This document shows positions 49,353 to 60,850 of a stretch of DNA of 64,000 nt, piece after piece; within the stretch, counting starts at the first letter, position 1; every line of letters begins with the position of its first letter. This stretch comes from Acorus gramineus (taxonomy: Eukaryota > Streptophyta > Magnoliopsida > Acorales > Acoraceae). Under the pieces are notes generated by a model. That model was not told the origin of the DNA. It saw only the letters and a list, made by a program, of their open reading frames with translations, and ran no database searches. A program made the position numbers and the translations under genes. The stretch covers positions 9,584,128 through 9,648,127 of the forward strand of contig CM060855.1 of assembly GCA_030737835.1 (NCBI GenBank), written 5' to 3'.

Positions 49353-49872
49353 GTTAGTTTGGCAAGGGGAAAGGTTTTGATGATAAGTTATCCTAATTTT
49401 AGAAGACAAATTGCTAGTTTGACAAAGGGATCATGTTTTGAGGATAAATTGTCCTAATTTTAGGAGATAAAAAGTCTATCAATATTGTTCATATTTACAT
49501 TTGTCAAAATTTAAATAAAAAGTGAAGATAAATGTTATCCCAACTTTTAGGTGGAAAAAAATATCCCCATTTTTATTTCAAAATCGGGACAACTGTCCGC
49601 AGACCTTTCATTCACTTATTCCCATAATTACCTTTTATCCCAACACATATCCACTTGCCAAACCAGCCCAAAGTCCATCAATTTTGTTTATATTTAAATT
49701 TGTTAAAATTGAGATAAAAAATGAGGATAAATGTTATCCCAGTCTTTAGGTGGAACAAAATATCTTCATTTTTATTTTAAAATTAGAACAATTATCCACA
49801 ATTTATCCAAATTATTTTTTCTATCAAATGGAAATAAACTGTCATCCCACTCACTTATCCCTTTATCAATCC
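49353..49872 (+). mobile_element. MITE, same family, copy interrupted by another copy
   Basis: Left part 49353-49410 (gttagtttggcaagg ... ttttagaagacaaa) and right part 49672-49872 (aaagtccatcaattttg ... tatccctttatcaat) form one element when the insert at 49411-49671 is removed; the sequence continues exactly as in the solo copy. Confidence 0.65.
49411..49671 (+). mobile_element. MITE, same family, nested inside its own family
   Basis: Complete copy: starts ttgctagtttgacaaa, ends cttgccaaaccagccc, about 260 bp. The interior (gaggataaattgtcctaatt, gggacaactgtccgcag, ttaccttttatcccaac) matches the other copies. Confidence 0.7.
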
Positions 49873-49879
49873 TAATTTA

Positions 49880-52800
49880 AAAATTTCTATAATATTGTTA
49901 TTACGATACGCCATCTAAAAACAGAAAGTTACTATTTATTTATTTATTTTGGCAGGTAAATGTTTTTATTCTTGTGCGGCCGATTCTTTTAATTTTGTTT
50001 TTCTTTTCGTGTAGATTCAATATATTTTTCAAGAAGAAGACGTGATTTTATACTGTGATGTCATTTATTCTCCTTCCCAACTATTATCTGGTATATCACC
50101 CACCAAAAAATGTACTATATGGTATAAGAAATCAAAGATTCCAAGCTTGAAATATACACCTCTGTCTCACATATATACAACCAGGTCACACACTGTACCA
50201 AAAAAAGGAACAACATGATATAACGCATACTTTCTCAGAATTTGTTCCAAACTACACTAAACCGACCGACATGAAAATATGATGAGATTTAATTATACAC
50301 AAAAGTTAGAGTTATAGATTATGATAATCCGAGTCTTTCTGTTAGTTTTGCTTTTATCCCAAAATATGAAGACACAAAAAGAGGAACTCCAGATATATTT
50401 CCTCATAAGCTTGCAATTTTAGGCCTAAATTCAACTTGTTGTCATCTATATATACCTATGTTGTTAATCATTATAAACAATAGTACGATCAAACTGCATT
50501 GGTCTTTTAATTTTCAGTGTTTACTTGATCACAAGTAAATTAAGAAGAAAAGAGACCAACGCCTTCATCCTCTTCAGGGAGACCAAATCCAATCAGGACG
50601 ATTATGTGACATGTGGATACCGACTAACAGTTGCATTACATGTCAGGTTTCAAGAAAGATAAATTTTTAAACAACACATATCTATAAAAATTGAATAATA
50701 ATCAAATGAATCAAATCGAACAGCTCGCTGATCACAATAAAACATCTAAATAAATTTCATTAGTGAAATTGAACAACAAAAAATCATCAATCACGGATCA
50801 AAACTCATAAATCAATATTTAACAATATAACATCAAAATAAACTTTTTTTGCGTGGCAATAAATTGAACTAAACAATTTTTGAACCTAACATACCTTGCA
50901 TTGAGCTGAACTTAATTCATATGAATTCAACAATTAATTAATGAATCAAACTGAACAACTTATAGATTAAAGTGAATAATCTATCATCTCACATATCTAG
51001 CACGCAATGTGATCTGATCAATCTTGATGGATCTAGTCCTGTTGGATGAGACCCTCCAGCCAGATGCATGTCTTTATCAGCCAGAGACAAAAAGCTTTAT
51101 GCAACAAGTGCCTCTCCTCTCTATTTCTATATCTCTCTCCCTTCTCATCCACCCATTTTCAACATTTCTCTAGCTAAAGCATGACATGTTACCACTCAAA
51201 GATGATGCTCTGCTGGGATTGCTTTTTGTTTCGTTTTAATTTGTCTTGTATAACAAATGATCCACTGACACGAGTGAGGGCGACGGGGGCACATGCTCCC
51301 ATTTGTCATTCAGCACTCCCCACAATTAAAAGGGACTTCCCAACTGTAACTCAAAACATGCATAGATGATGAGGGACCATTGCCAATTTAGTAAATCAAA
51401 GATGAACACCTCTCTCTCTTTCTCTCTCCACCTTTTTCATATGAATTCTTTTTGGTCTTTTTATGTACAACTTTCTACTTTAGTTTACATGTGTAGTAAT
51501 GAAACCTAGATAATTAATTAATGAAAGTTATGAAGTTTTAGGTTGATCAATTCTTCAGGGTTACATAAGCTGGTTTAGGTTGAACTACAATTGGAGAACT
51601 AATATAATCATGCGTCATAAAAAAGATAATATTATAATCAATCCTATATTTATTCTTCATGCCTTTCTATCTGACATGCATGTAATAAAAGATATCTGAG
51701 TCCATGTATCTTCCAAGTAAAAGTAGCAACTATGATAAGGCAATACAAATAGTGCAAGGCTAGTTGTCTTACACCAAGATGCATTCTAATGTCGTTCTGT
51801 TTCATTTAAAGCATGAGTTAAAATAAGAGTGAGATACGACCATGTATAGGATACGTGTTCCACACCACGCAAAGAATATATGCGCTTACCTTTCACCATG
51901 TGAAAATGAGATTCTTTTTTTTTTTTTTTTCTCCTTTTGTTTTAGTTGATCTGTGATCCTATCTCTCACTCATTGTCTCAAATGGATAAGTTTACACATG
52001 ATTTTTCATTAGGAGATTTGTAGGCTTGTAGCCTATATTCTTTGCTTCAAATATATAACACTGTTCTAGATCTTCAACTGGGGTTTAGGTCCACTAGAAC
52101 CCTACACACAAAAGAGAAGGTGCATTGAATTGCTTTTTATGCCCATATTGTGTATCAGGGGATCATGCATCTCCATTTACATTTGTTTTGTTGCAAGTTG
52201 ACCTCTAGTCCTAACAAGGCATATATATTGCTCTCAACCTAACATGTCACAGTGTCTCTAGCTATACACTTATAAGAAGCAAAAGAATATCTTCCCTTCA
52301 CCATTATTACTCTATATGTAAACATGTGTCTCCTTACATCCATACCGCCCGACATCATTCTCATGCATTTGTTTAGTGGTTGTGAGTGAAGATCGTCACT
52401 GGGAAATCGCCATCACTGATCGTCTCTATATATACATTCCCATAAGATGCATGCCAAACATACTAACATACAAACATATAGAGAAATCTTAGATAAAACC
52501 AAACCTTGTTAGTCAAGTACCTCTTTCGAGTATAGCGCATTGTTGACCTATGAACATAGGATTCGATATCGCGCAAATCCTCTTGTCTCCTAAGGACACT
52601 AGTTATGTGATGACAATATCTTCATTAGCACATATTATAACTAAAGGAGGCTTAACTGTGCAAATGATAATTGGATGCTTTTCAATGTCTCCTAAGTTTA
52701 ATAAGAGCCTGCATCAGGGGGCCAGAGTCTGTCCCATTTGGGATAAGTAATCCCCAACAGATATGTAGGTTCCTAGCTATATAGAGACGTATACATTAAT

Positions 52801-53280
52801 ATTGATAATTCCAATGCAACCACAGTTTTCTTTTATGAATTGATGGACATGAATCAGAAAATCTCCTATATATATGGAACCGTTTGAGATTTTCATTAGA
52901 CATTAATAACATTGTATAATTTACACATGCATGCATAGAGCTTCCTTGTCAAACAATGTTGAACTTGCATCATTTTATATAAATCTTAATTTTCTATTAA
53001 TTATAAATCATATTTTAAGGAATCTAATAGAACATTATACATTTGAAGAGATGGCTCACTGCGGTTCCAGAAGAGTATCATAGTATATGGAGAGTGTTAT
53101 AGTATATCATAACAATGATTTTAAAAAGATGAAAGGGATAAAAGCAAAATGAAGTTGACATGGTCCTGTATAGATTACATATATGCATGGCTCTATCCAT
53201 AGAAAGGTGGAAATCAAAGTATGAATTGATCACATAAGCTAACAATATACCAAGTACCTAGAAAAAGATATGAATAAATA
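49880..53280. other. Intergenic, no gene recognised
   Basis: About 3.4 kb without a recognisable exon. CTCTATATATACATTC at 52424-52440 looks like a TATA box, and 52440-52760 is less AT-rich than its surroundings, so an unannotated or non-coding transcript is possible; the 66-aa frame starting at 52550 matches no family I know. Nothing else supported. Confidence 0.35.
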
Positions 53281-53426
53281 GATCCTGAGTTCGAGTCTTA
53301 GCGTTGACTTACCCACCTGTTTGCTGATGATTATTCAAAAGAATTTTTTATGAAACCAAGATAAACAGGCGGAGGCAGCATTTTCAACTCGATTGTAAGG
53401 TCAGCCACAAAAAATTCCTCTAAAAA
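53281..53426 (+). mobile_element. SINE-like retroposon, copy (same family as 31379-31490)
   Basis: Contains a box B-like word (gagttcgagtctt) at 53287-53299 and, at 53352-53426, the same 3' part as the truncated SINE at 31379-31490 (ggcggaggcagc, ctcgattgtaaggtcagcca, tcctct then A-rich). Target duplication not found. Confidence 0.5.
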
Positions 53427-56400
53427 TACATACATACGTGTTATCGCAGCTTAGTAAGTGTTACATACGGTGAGAGATTGAGAGAGATGGGGAATCCATA
53501 TTTGACTTAGAAAAAACAATGATATCCAACCACATAAGTGGGTTGGGGGATTAAATTATCAATAAATGGTGGAGCCCCCATCAACCAGGACAAGACAGTT
53601 TTCAGAATATTGTGTTTGGAGACATCCCAGTTTTATTAAATTCCCTCTACAAGTCCTTGTATCCAAGCAGTTCATCTCCACGTAATTGAAACCTTGTGAA
53701 GATAAGTTTTCAATACAGTTTCCTTCAAATTTTTTTTTCTTATTTTATTAATGTCTCCCTCAGGGGAAAAACTATCACAATCTGTTAATGTTAAAATAAT
53801 TTTAACGGACAATGATACATATATACAATGCTTGGATGCTGTTCCACGTGCATTTAATTTGTTTTTTTAGAATGTATATACCATGTAATGGAACACACAC
53901 ACACATATATATAGACACACACACACACGCATAAAAAAAAATTGATATATATAAGCTACTGAAAAGTGTATATCAATTTTTGTAAAAAGAAAAAAATATA
54001 TATGGTTCATGTTATAGAGATCTCATTGGTGAAATGGTACTGCACCGAGAGCAAGAAATAATGACAGTGTTAAGATAATTTAAGGATCCATATCATTTTA
54101 TTTTATATCTTTTTGGACCCCATTATTTGCTCCAAGAAGTCCTAATCTTTCCTTTATAGTTTCCTTAAATTTGTTTTTACCTAATTAATTAGGTTGTTGT
54201 AGAGGCTAAATTTTTTGGACCCAATACCTTATTGCCATGTGTAATCCAAGCACCTCCTCACGAGAACATCAGGTGATTGACATGTGTCCCATGAAGTTCA
54301 GAACATGTGTCAACTCACCTTCAACTGATCGGATAGAAACGGATTCCGTTTTATCCTAGCCCGAATATGCAGGATCTCGCCGTATCCCCAGTTATAACCG
54401 CATAACACCATATCCTCTGTGATAACCACCTTATCCCTCCATCCCCTCTCATCTCATAACATCATCTCATCAATGGTTTGGATGGAAGATCATGAGAGGA
54501 TCCAGATGGCAGTTACAAGTGGTACTATACAAAGGGAAGGCATTCCCATGAACATGGATATGCAAAATTCATTTTTACAACAATCCTAAATCGATCAACT
54601 CACTGACTTACCTGTCGAATGACCTTTTACCTTAGTCGGTTCTAGAAGATCATCATCTAGCGCAGTGACCACTACTGTATGAGGAGCAGCCGGAGTGTAC
54701 AGATCCATAAACCTAAATCCAGATAATCAATTAGTTTTGTCTCCTCTGGTTGTCAATTAATTTAAGGGTTTTTTTAATTTTTTAGTCCATGTAAATTATA
54801 TAATTTAGTGACTGATTCCTTACTTCTTCATGTTTCAGTTTAAGTCCCTAAAAAGAATATGTTTCTTATTAGTCCATGGAAAAAGTCTATGTCTAAATTA
54901 TTTAGTTTTTTTTAACTTTAAATTTGGAGACTTAAACTGAAATACGAAGAAGTGAGAAATCGATCACTAAATCATATAATTTATAGGGATTTAAAAATAA
55001 AAAATCCTTAATTTAAAGTGTATTATTTTGATGTTTCACTTAACACAATCAACCAGAAATGTCAAGTCTCGTTAATCAACGTCAGATCAAGAGATTCACA
55101 AAGTTGAATAAATAAAAATTTAAATCAAAATCTACAAATTCATGCATGTACTTATCAAAATCTAGCTGTAACTGTAATATCTCAAGAAATGGATCAAATC
55201 TAATTACAGCTTGAACAAGAAAAAAAATAGTCTGTCTTTTCTTTTCTTTTTTTATTTTAAATTAATTTGCATATGAATGGGAATACTAAATAACTATGAA
55301 AATATCTCTCTTTTAAAAAGTGGTTGAAATAAAAAGATTACACTGTTAAATAAGTTCTCCATGAATCCTATCCACATATTCACTTGATTAGATGCCCGAC
55401 AAGATGAATTATTTTTGTCCCAAGTGACTTTTCGCGTCTTCCATATGAAAAATACGATTTCAACATAAAGGACATATATATAATGTGATGCAGATCATAG
55501 TCATGCTGATTTTCACCCAACTCATAATGGAAAATAAATATAGTAACAAAAAATTTGAGGTTTCATTGGCATCACATGAGTGGGTTTTATAATTAATTAA
55601 CGGCGGTCGACAGCATGAAAAAAATGTTTTTCTTCTTTTTGTTGGAGGCTTAAACTGAAAAACAATGGTTCAAGAAGTTAGGTATAAACTATAAATGATA
55701 TATAAAACAAAAAGTGGGTATACCTGTATATGCGTCTCTGTTAATTAATTTTACTAATACATTATATATTATATTTAAAAATATTATTTTTTTTACATAA
55801 TGAAATCTATCCAAAATTTCATCAGTCTCCTATACCAGTGGTATTAGAGACTGACTTCTGACAAAAAATATAAAACAACTCATCCCCATGAGAATTAAGA
55901 AAATAATGATGGATGTTGATTTTAGAACTAGAATATTTTCTAAAGTCTTATCATTATGTTTTTTTTTTAATTTCAATAGCATATATTTAAAAACAAATAT
56001 GCATAAAATAAAATAAAGATATTCACATAAAACATATTGCTGAATAATTCTAAAACATAATTATCATATTTTAAAATGATATGTCAAATTTTTATATCGA
56101 TGATTCATAAAAAAAAATGTCAAAGCATAAATCTAATAAGTAATATATACTTTTAAATTTGACATCGATGAGATTTCATATTCTGAAAATGTTGAACGAT
56201 TTGATTATTTTATATATTTACACCAATATTTTAAACTTTAAATAAATGAGTAACAATGCCAATAAAGTAAAAGAGAAAAAAATTATACATTTGAAGTGTT
56301 GATGGGTGAGAGGAGAGGATTATCGATTGTAGATTCCCGATTGTGGAACAATTAATGGAACAAAAAGTAAAAATTAAGGATTTTTTAAGAGATAAGAATT

Positions 56401-56859
56401 GATATTAGAAACAATTGAAATATAAAAAAAAAGTGATTAAAAAAATTACTTTTTTCAAGACGGGCGCCTAGGTGGAGACACCAAAGAGTGGGGTATGTGC
56501 CTCCATAACTGTTTGTGGGATATGGATATTGAAGGAGGCTCGGAGAGTCAATGAAAAAGTAGAGTCAAAATAGACTTTTGTTTTATGTGCAGGGAGAGGG
56601 TTAATTAAAAAAAGGGGTGAGGGCATACCATACACGTGAGTGTTTCAGATGTATCATGAGTGGTTTTTTTTTTTTTTTTTTAGTCCTGGGTTGTTGCTGC
56701 TTAGGAAATTTCATATATAGATGAGGCCCATGACCTATACACCTGAATTAAAATTAATCTATCACTCAAAAAATAAAAGGGTTTAGATATAAATTAAAAA
56801 AAATCGAGGGGGAATCCTATGCTCCCCCTGGGCCCAAGGTGGCTTCCCCACTGGTCACC
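53427..56859. other. Intergenic, no gene seen
   Basis: AT-rich, with a CA/TA microsatellite at about 53890-53930. A more GC-balanced block at 54240-54560 (for example cgtatccccagttataaccg) could be an old repeat; I could not place it. No gene recognised. Confidence 0.35.
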
Positions 56860-57185
56860 CGTCTATTATTTTTAGGTTCCTAAGACAATGGAAAATTATC
56901 TTTAGGTCCCTCCAACCGGATGCTGTTCAAAAATATCAAAAATCCTCTCTACCCAATTATTTTAGTACACTGTTAACACTCTACAGTACATTATTAAGTA
57001 TCTCCAGTACACTATTAATACTCCTGAATACATTGTTAATATTCACACAATTGGACGAGGGCATTTTCAATATTTTGAACAATATCCTGTTGGAGGGACC
57101 TAAAGATAATTTTTCACTGTCTTAAGGACCTAAAAAACCTCAAAATTTTCAGGGACCGAAAAATAATATATATGTGATCACAGGG
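56860..57185. mobile_element. Foldback element with tacaYtRtta array
   Basis: The left arm (aggttcctaagacaatgg, ttatctttaggtccctccaa, tgttcaaaaatat) pairs with the right arm read in reverse (aggtccttaagacagtg, ttatctttaggtccctccaa, tgttcaaaatatt). The centre (56960-57050) has four ~22-bp units with tacaYtRtta. The arm word aggtccct and the central motif recall the foldback element at 6740-7790. Outer ends are uncertain. Confidence 0.65.
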
Positions 57186-58136
57186 ACCCCTAATTATTTC
57201 TCTAAAAATAAAATATATGTTCTAATGAATTGTATAAATGCTTTTATAAATATAAAATTTTAATTATATATATCTCGTTAACGTAAATATATGTTATGTA
57301 AAATTGAAATTGAAACCTGAAAAAGGACAGTGTGTAACATAGCTCTAAATGAATACATGGTAAAATAGAACAGAGGAGAAGATGGGAACGAGATTCCAGC
57401 CGTGCGATTGGTGGAGCTAGATCAAGGAACACAGGATATGGTCGGTTGAGATGTCATAGCTGGTGCGCACTAGTGGAGTGGGACCCAACCGACAGCCTCC
57501 AAATCTAAGTGCCACGTGTACCGACATTACTAACCGGGGCCCAAAACCGACTGTTCCGCGTTTATTGTCATTTCCCAATCATATAAGACAATTCCCGACC
57601 ACGGTTTACGCTCGTTTTAAAATGGATCACGCTACGTACAACACTGCTCCTCATCAATTCCCTTCAATCTAAGTGTTTTGAATTTTAAAAATATAATATA
57701 TCTTATTTAAAAATATAATATATCTTATTTAATGATATACATGATTTTATAAAAAATATAAAAAATAAAAATAGTTGTTAATATAAATATATGTTTTAAT
57801 GATTATCTATCGACACACATAAAATTATAATTTGAATTAAAAAAAAATTGCGTGTACCAATACGCTTGAAAAATAAGCGTCAATTTTTTTAAGCGTTATG
57901 TTGTCAAAGTTCAGTTTAATTGGTCAAAATTAGTGTTTTAAAAATGAAACTACTTAATCGGAAAATTATGTGTTAAAATTCACTAATTCAATTATTAAGT
58001 TAATCAGATTTGAACATTATCATGATATAATTACTACGATTAATTATTATTATTAAATAAATAAAATAAAAAAGTATGAAATATTTTTAAAAATATTTTG
58101 AATAATTATTAAGATTTAAATTTTTTTCTCTCTTAA
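57186..58136. other. Intergenic with a GC-balanced island
   Basis: 57380-57670 is distinctly richer in GC, with a G-box/ABRE-type word (gccacgtgta at 57509-57518). The 69-aa frame at 57463-57672 has no recognised domain or homologous word. The remainder contains partial copies of the repeat at 46693. No gene supported. Confidence 0.35.
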
Positions 58137-58590
58137 GGACCCGTTTGGATAGAGGCATAAGCTATTATGGAGTTTGTACTTATTTTAGGATTATTTGATT
58201 TTATCAATGGAATAAGTGATTTTCTGTTTGGTTGTGTTTTCGGTTATTCTCGTTGGGAAACGCAATAATAAAGGTTGAAGTGTTTGGTTGATGAATAATA
58301 AAATGTGAATGAAGTGTAAAAAGTTTATTTGACATGTGGATCCCATCGATATATAAGAGGTGATAACATGTGATAACATGTGATTTAATAGGTGAGTCTT
58401 CTTATACCAGTGGATGAATAACACAATTCCATGGTGGGACTTGAAATACAAATATTAGTTTATTCTCCCTTAATTCTGCATAACTATACCCGTTTATTCT
58501 CTCTACCCAAACATATTTTTTTTTTTGTTATTCTCTTCAAATTCTCACCTATTCCTCTACCTACTGCCCTGCATGTCCCAAATCTGACTG
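58137..58590 (+). mobile_element. Tourist-like MITE, second copy (right end unresolved)
   Basis: Starts after TAA (58134-58136) with ggacccgtttggatagag; the interior (ttctgtttggttgtgtttt, cgttgggaaacgcaat, tgacatgtggatcccat, ataagaggtg) matches 36110-36573. The right terminus is degraded and its position is approximate. Confidence 0.55.
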
Positions 58591-60589
58591 TCAGTCATAG
58601 TCACCTGTTACCGTGCAATTGTAATTCTTGAATCAAAAGAAAATGTCAAAGATAGATCCTTCATACAGTAATTTTTTCATTTGTCTACATATTTTAATTT
58701 TTTTTTAAATCACGCACATTTTGTTCAAAAAAATAAATATATATTAAAATAAATTAAATACATATTTTTTTTATATTTTTACATAAGTAGAAAATGGAGA
58801 TTCAAAAAGATTTCAGAAACTATCGTGTATCAATACCTGTAATCAAATGACATCAAGGCAGTGTTTGTATTTAAAGTTGAAATATTAAGATTCTTAGAAT
58901 TTTATGTTTCACACTCAGTTTTTAAAAAACATTATTCTATTAGTTGTAAACGTTAAAAATGTGTTTAGATTTGAATTTAAAAATTTTTAAATTTTTAAAC
59001 ACGAAATATACTTACATTCAAATCCAAACAGGACTTAAATAAGAATCCGTTAATGGGAATAACTAAAACCTTAAATAGTTAAATTTAATGGTTTTTGAGT
59101 TTTGTATCAATAGATCCTCAATTCAAAAAAAAAAAATCAAAGAATTTACAGTGTGTATTTCCCAGCATACCTCACATTAATTTTTTTTTTGCAATACCCA
59201 ACATACCTCAGATTTTAAAGGAAGAAGAAAAAAAAGAATTTCGGGCCGTCCTTGGCACGTGCGGTTGAAGATGAGACGCTCGAGGAGAACAAGGAGTGGC
59301 ATGTGCGAGTGACAAGTACGGCACGTGGGAGCATTTATTTCAGTGGACAGAAGCAACAGTGGGGTGGAAGGGAATCTCACTTTTTGTCTTTTGGTGGAGA
59401 CAGAACAAATGCCAAGAAAAGTCAATTAAAGGCTCAAAAGAGATGGTTTTGGGTTTATATTTTTTAAAAAACTATTTATACATTTATTCATCCCAGTCAT
59501 AATATAAAAAAATGTCCAAAAATTACATTATTTATCTGTGTTTATGGATTTTCATATCTCTATTTTACATTATTTTTAACATTTTTCTTCTACATTTCTT
59601 CTCATTTGAGAATAATTTATTCTAGATTGAGTTGTTGCTCCATCTGCATTTTAAATAAAAAAAAAAGATTAATAGATTTTAAATTTTAAAAGTATTGAAT
59701 TGAAAGGTTGTTTTTAATGGCTAAAACAATTATTTATAAATAATCATTGTCAAACACAATCTGAATTTTAAAAAACAATCTCTCTAAAATTTAACACTGG
59801 CCCTCCAAATAGGACGAATGAAGTTGCTCAATCTAATCAACAAATGCAATACGTAACATAAAGTGTCGGCAAATGCTTTACATGGGTTGTGACTTTCATT
59901 TCAATCATTTGAGGCTAATATGTACAATTAGGTTACATGTGACTAATTATGAATTGCTTTGCTTCACTATTTTCTCATGTATTACTTGTGAATTAAATTA
60001 GAGTCTTCATATATTCATATAAGCAAAGAGAGTTTAGTAGGAAAAAAAAATAATTAATGGGTGGGGTAGTGCTTACTATTTCCCTCTGTTGAAAAACTTT
60101 ATGGTTGCCTTCTGATTTTAAAGACTTTTTTTTTTTAAAAAAAAAAGCAGATATTGCTATCAAGGTTTTATTTATGAATTCGTAGTCCAAATTTGAGTAG
60201 GGTGATGCATGTCAGTTATTACATCAACTATATTGAGTTAAATAAGATGATACTTATAATTAGTTTAAGTTCTGGTTTACATCTCATGCACCTATGCAAG
60301 TGTTTTCCTTTATATATATATATATGTTTTTTTATTAAATATTTTCCTTAACAGACGTAAGGTTGGTGTTGTACCAAAAATATATATAACTAACTCAAAT
60401 CTATCTAGATATTTTATTTTCATCTGTCTTAGGTGATCTATACACACATAAATTAATGATGCAAAATGCGAATGAGAAAGAAATCTAATAATTAACCAGT
60501 ACTCAATAAAATTTCATTTATTCTTCTTTCTCAGTATGGTAAAATTTCTTCAACATATATGTGTATATATATAATATAAAAAAGAAAGG
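58591..60589. other. Intergenic, no gene seen
   Basis: AT-rich apart from 59220-59430, a GC-balanced patch with two cacgtg words (ggcacgtgcgg and ggcacgtggg). The 60-80 aa frames there have no recognised family. Nothing else supported. Confidence 0.35.
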
Positions 60590-60850
60590 GCGTTGTTATA
60601 CACAATTCTTTTATTAATCTGAAATATAGTTTTATATATTTTTTAAATCATTCAAAAAAGTATATACCTCCTTGGATAAAATATATATCTTGATTATTTT
60701 TAAAACAAATTTGTTAAAAATTGATTTATTTAAATTGAAATGGAGTGACATAATTTTTTTTATCAAAATAAATGTCTCATTAGATAAAATTTATTATTTT
60801 TAAAAATTAAAACATATACAAACAGTTAACAAGAATGCATTTATATTTGA
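60590..60850. repeat. MITE-like AT-rich dispersed repeat, copy
   Basis: Resembles 2371-2650 and 39047-39300 (shared ttgttaaaaattgatttatt and attagataaaattt). Starts near cgttgttatacac. Boundaries approximate. Confidence 0.45.

Noticed and set aside
52575-52650. Possible miRNA hairpin (ctcct ... tagttat ... ataacta ... aggag)
   Set aside because: The stem is interrupted by strongly asymmetric loops (8 against 1, 0 against 5) and no known mature miRNA sequence is present.
57463-57672. 69-aa open frame in the GC-balanced island
   Set aside because: No recognised domain, no conserved words and no neighbouring exon that continues it.
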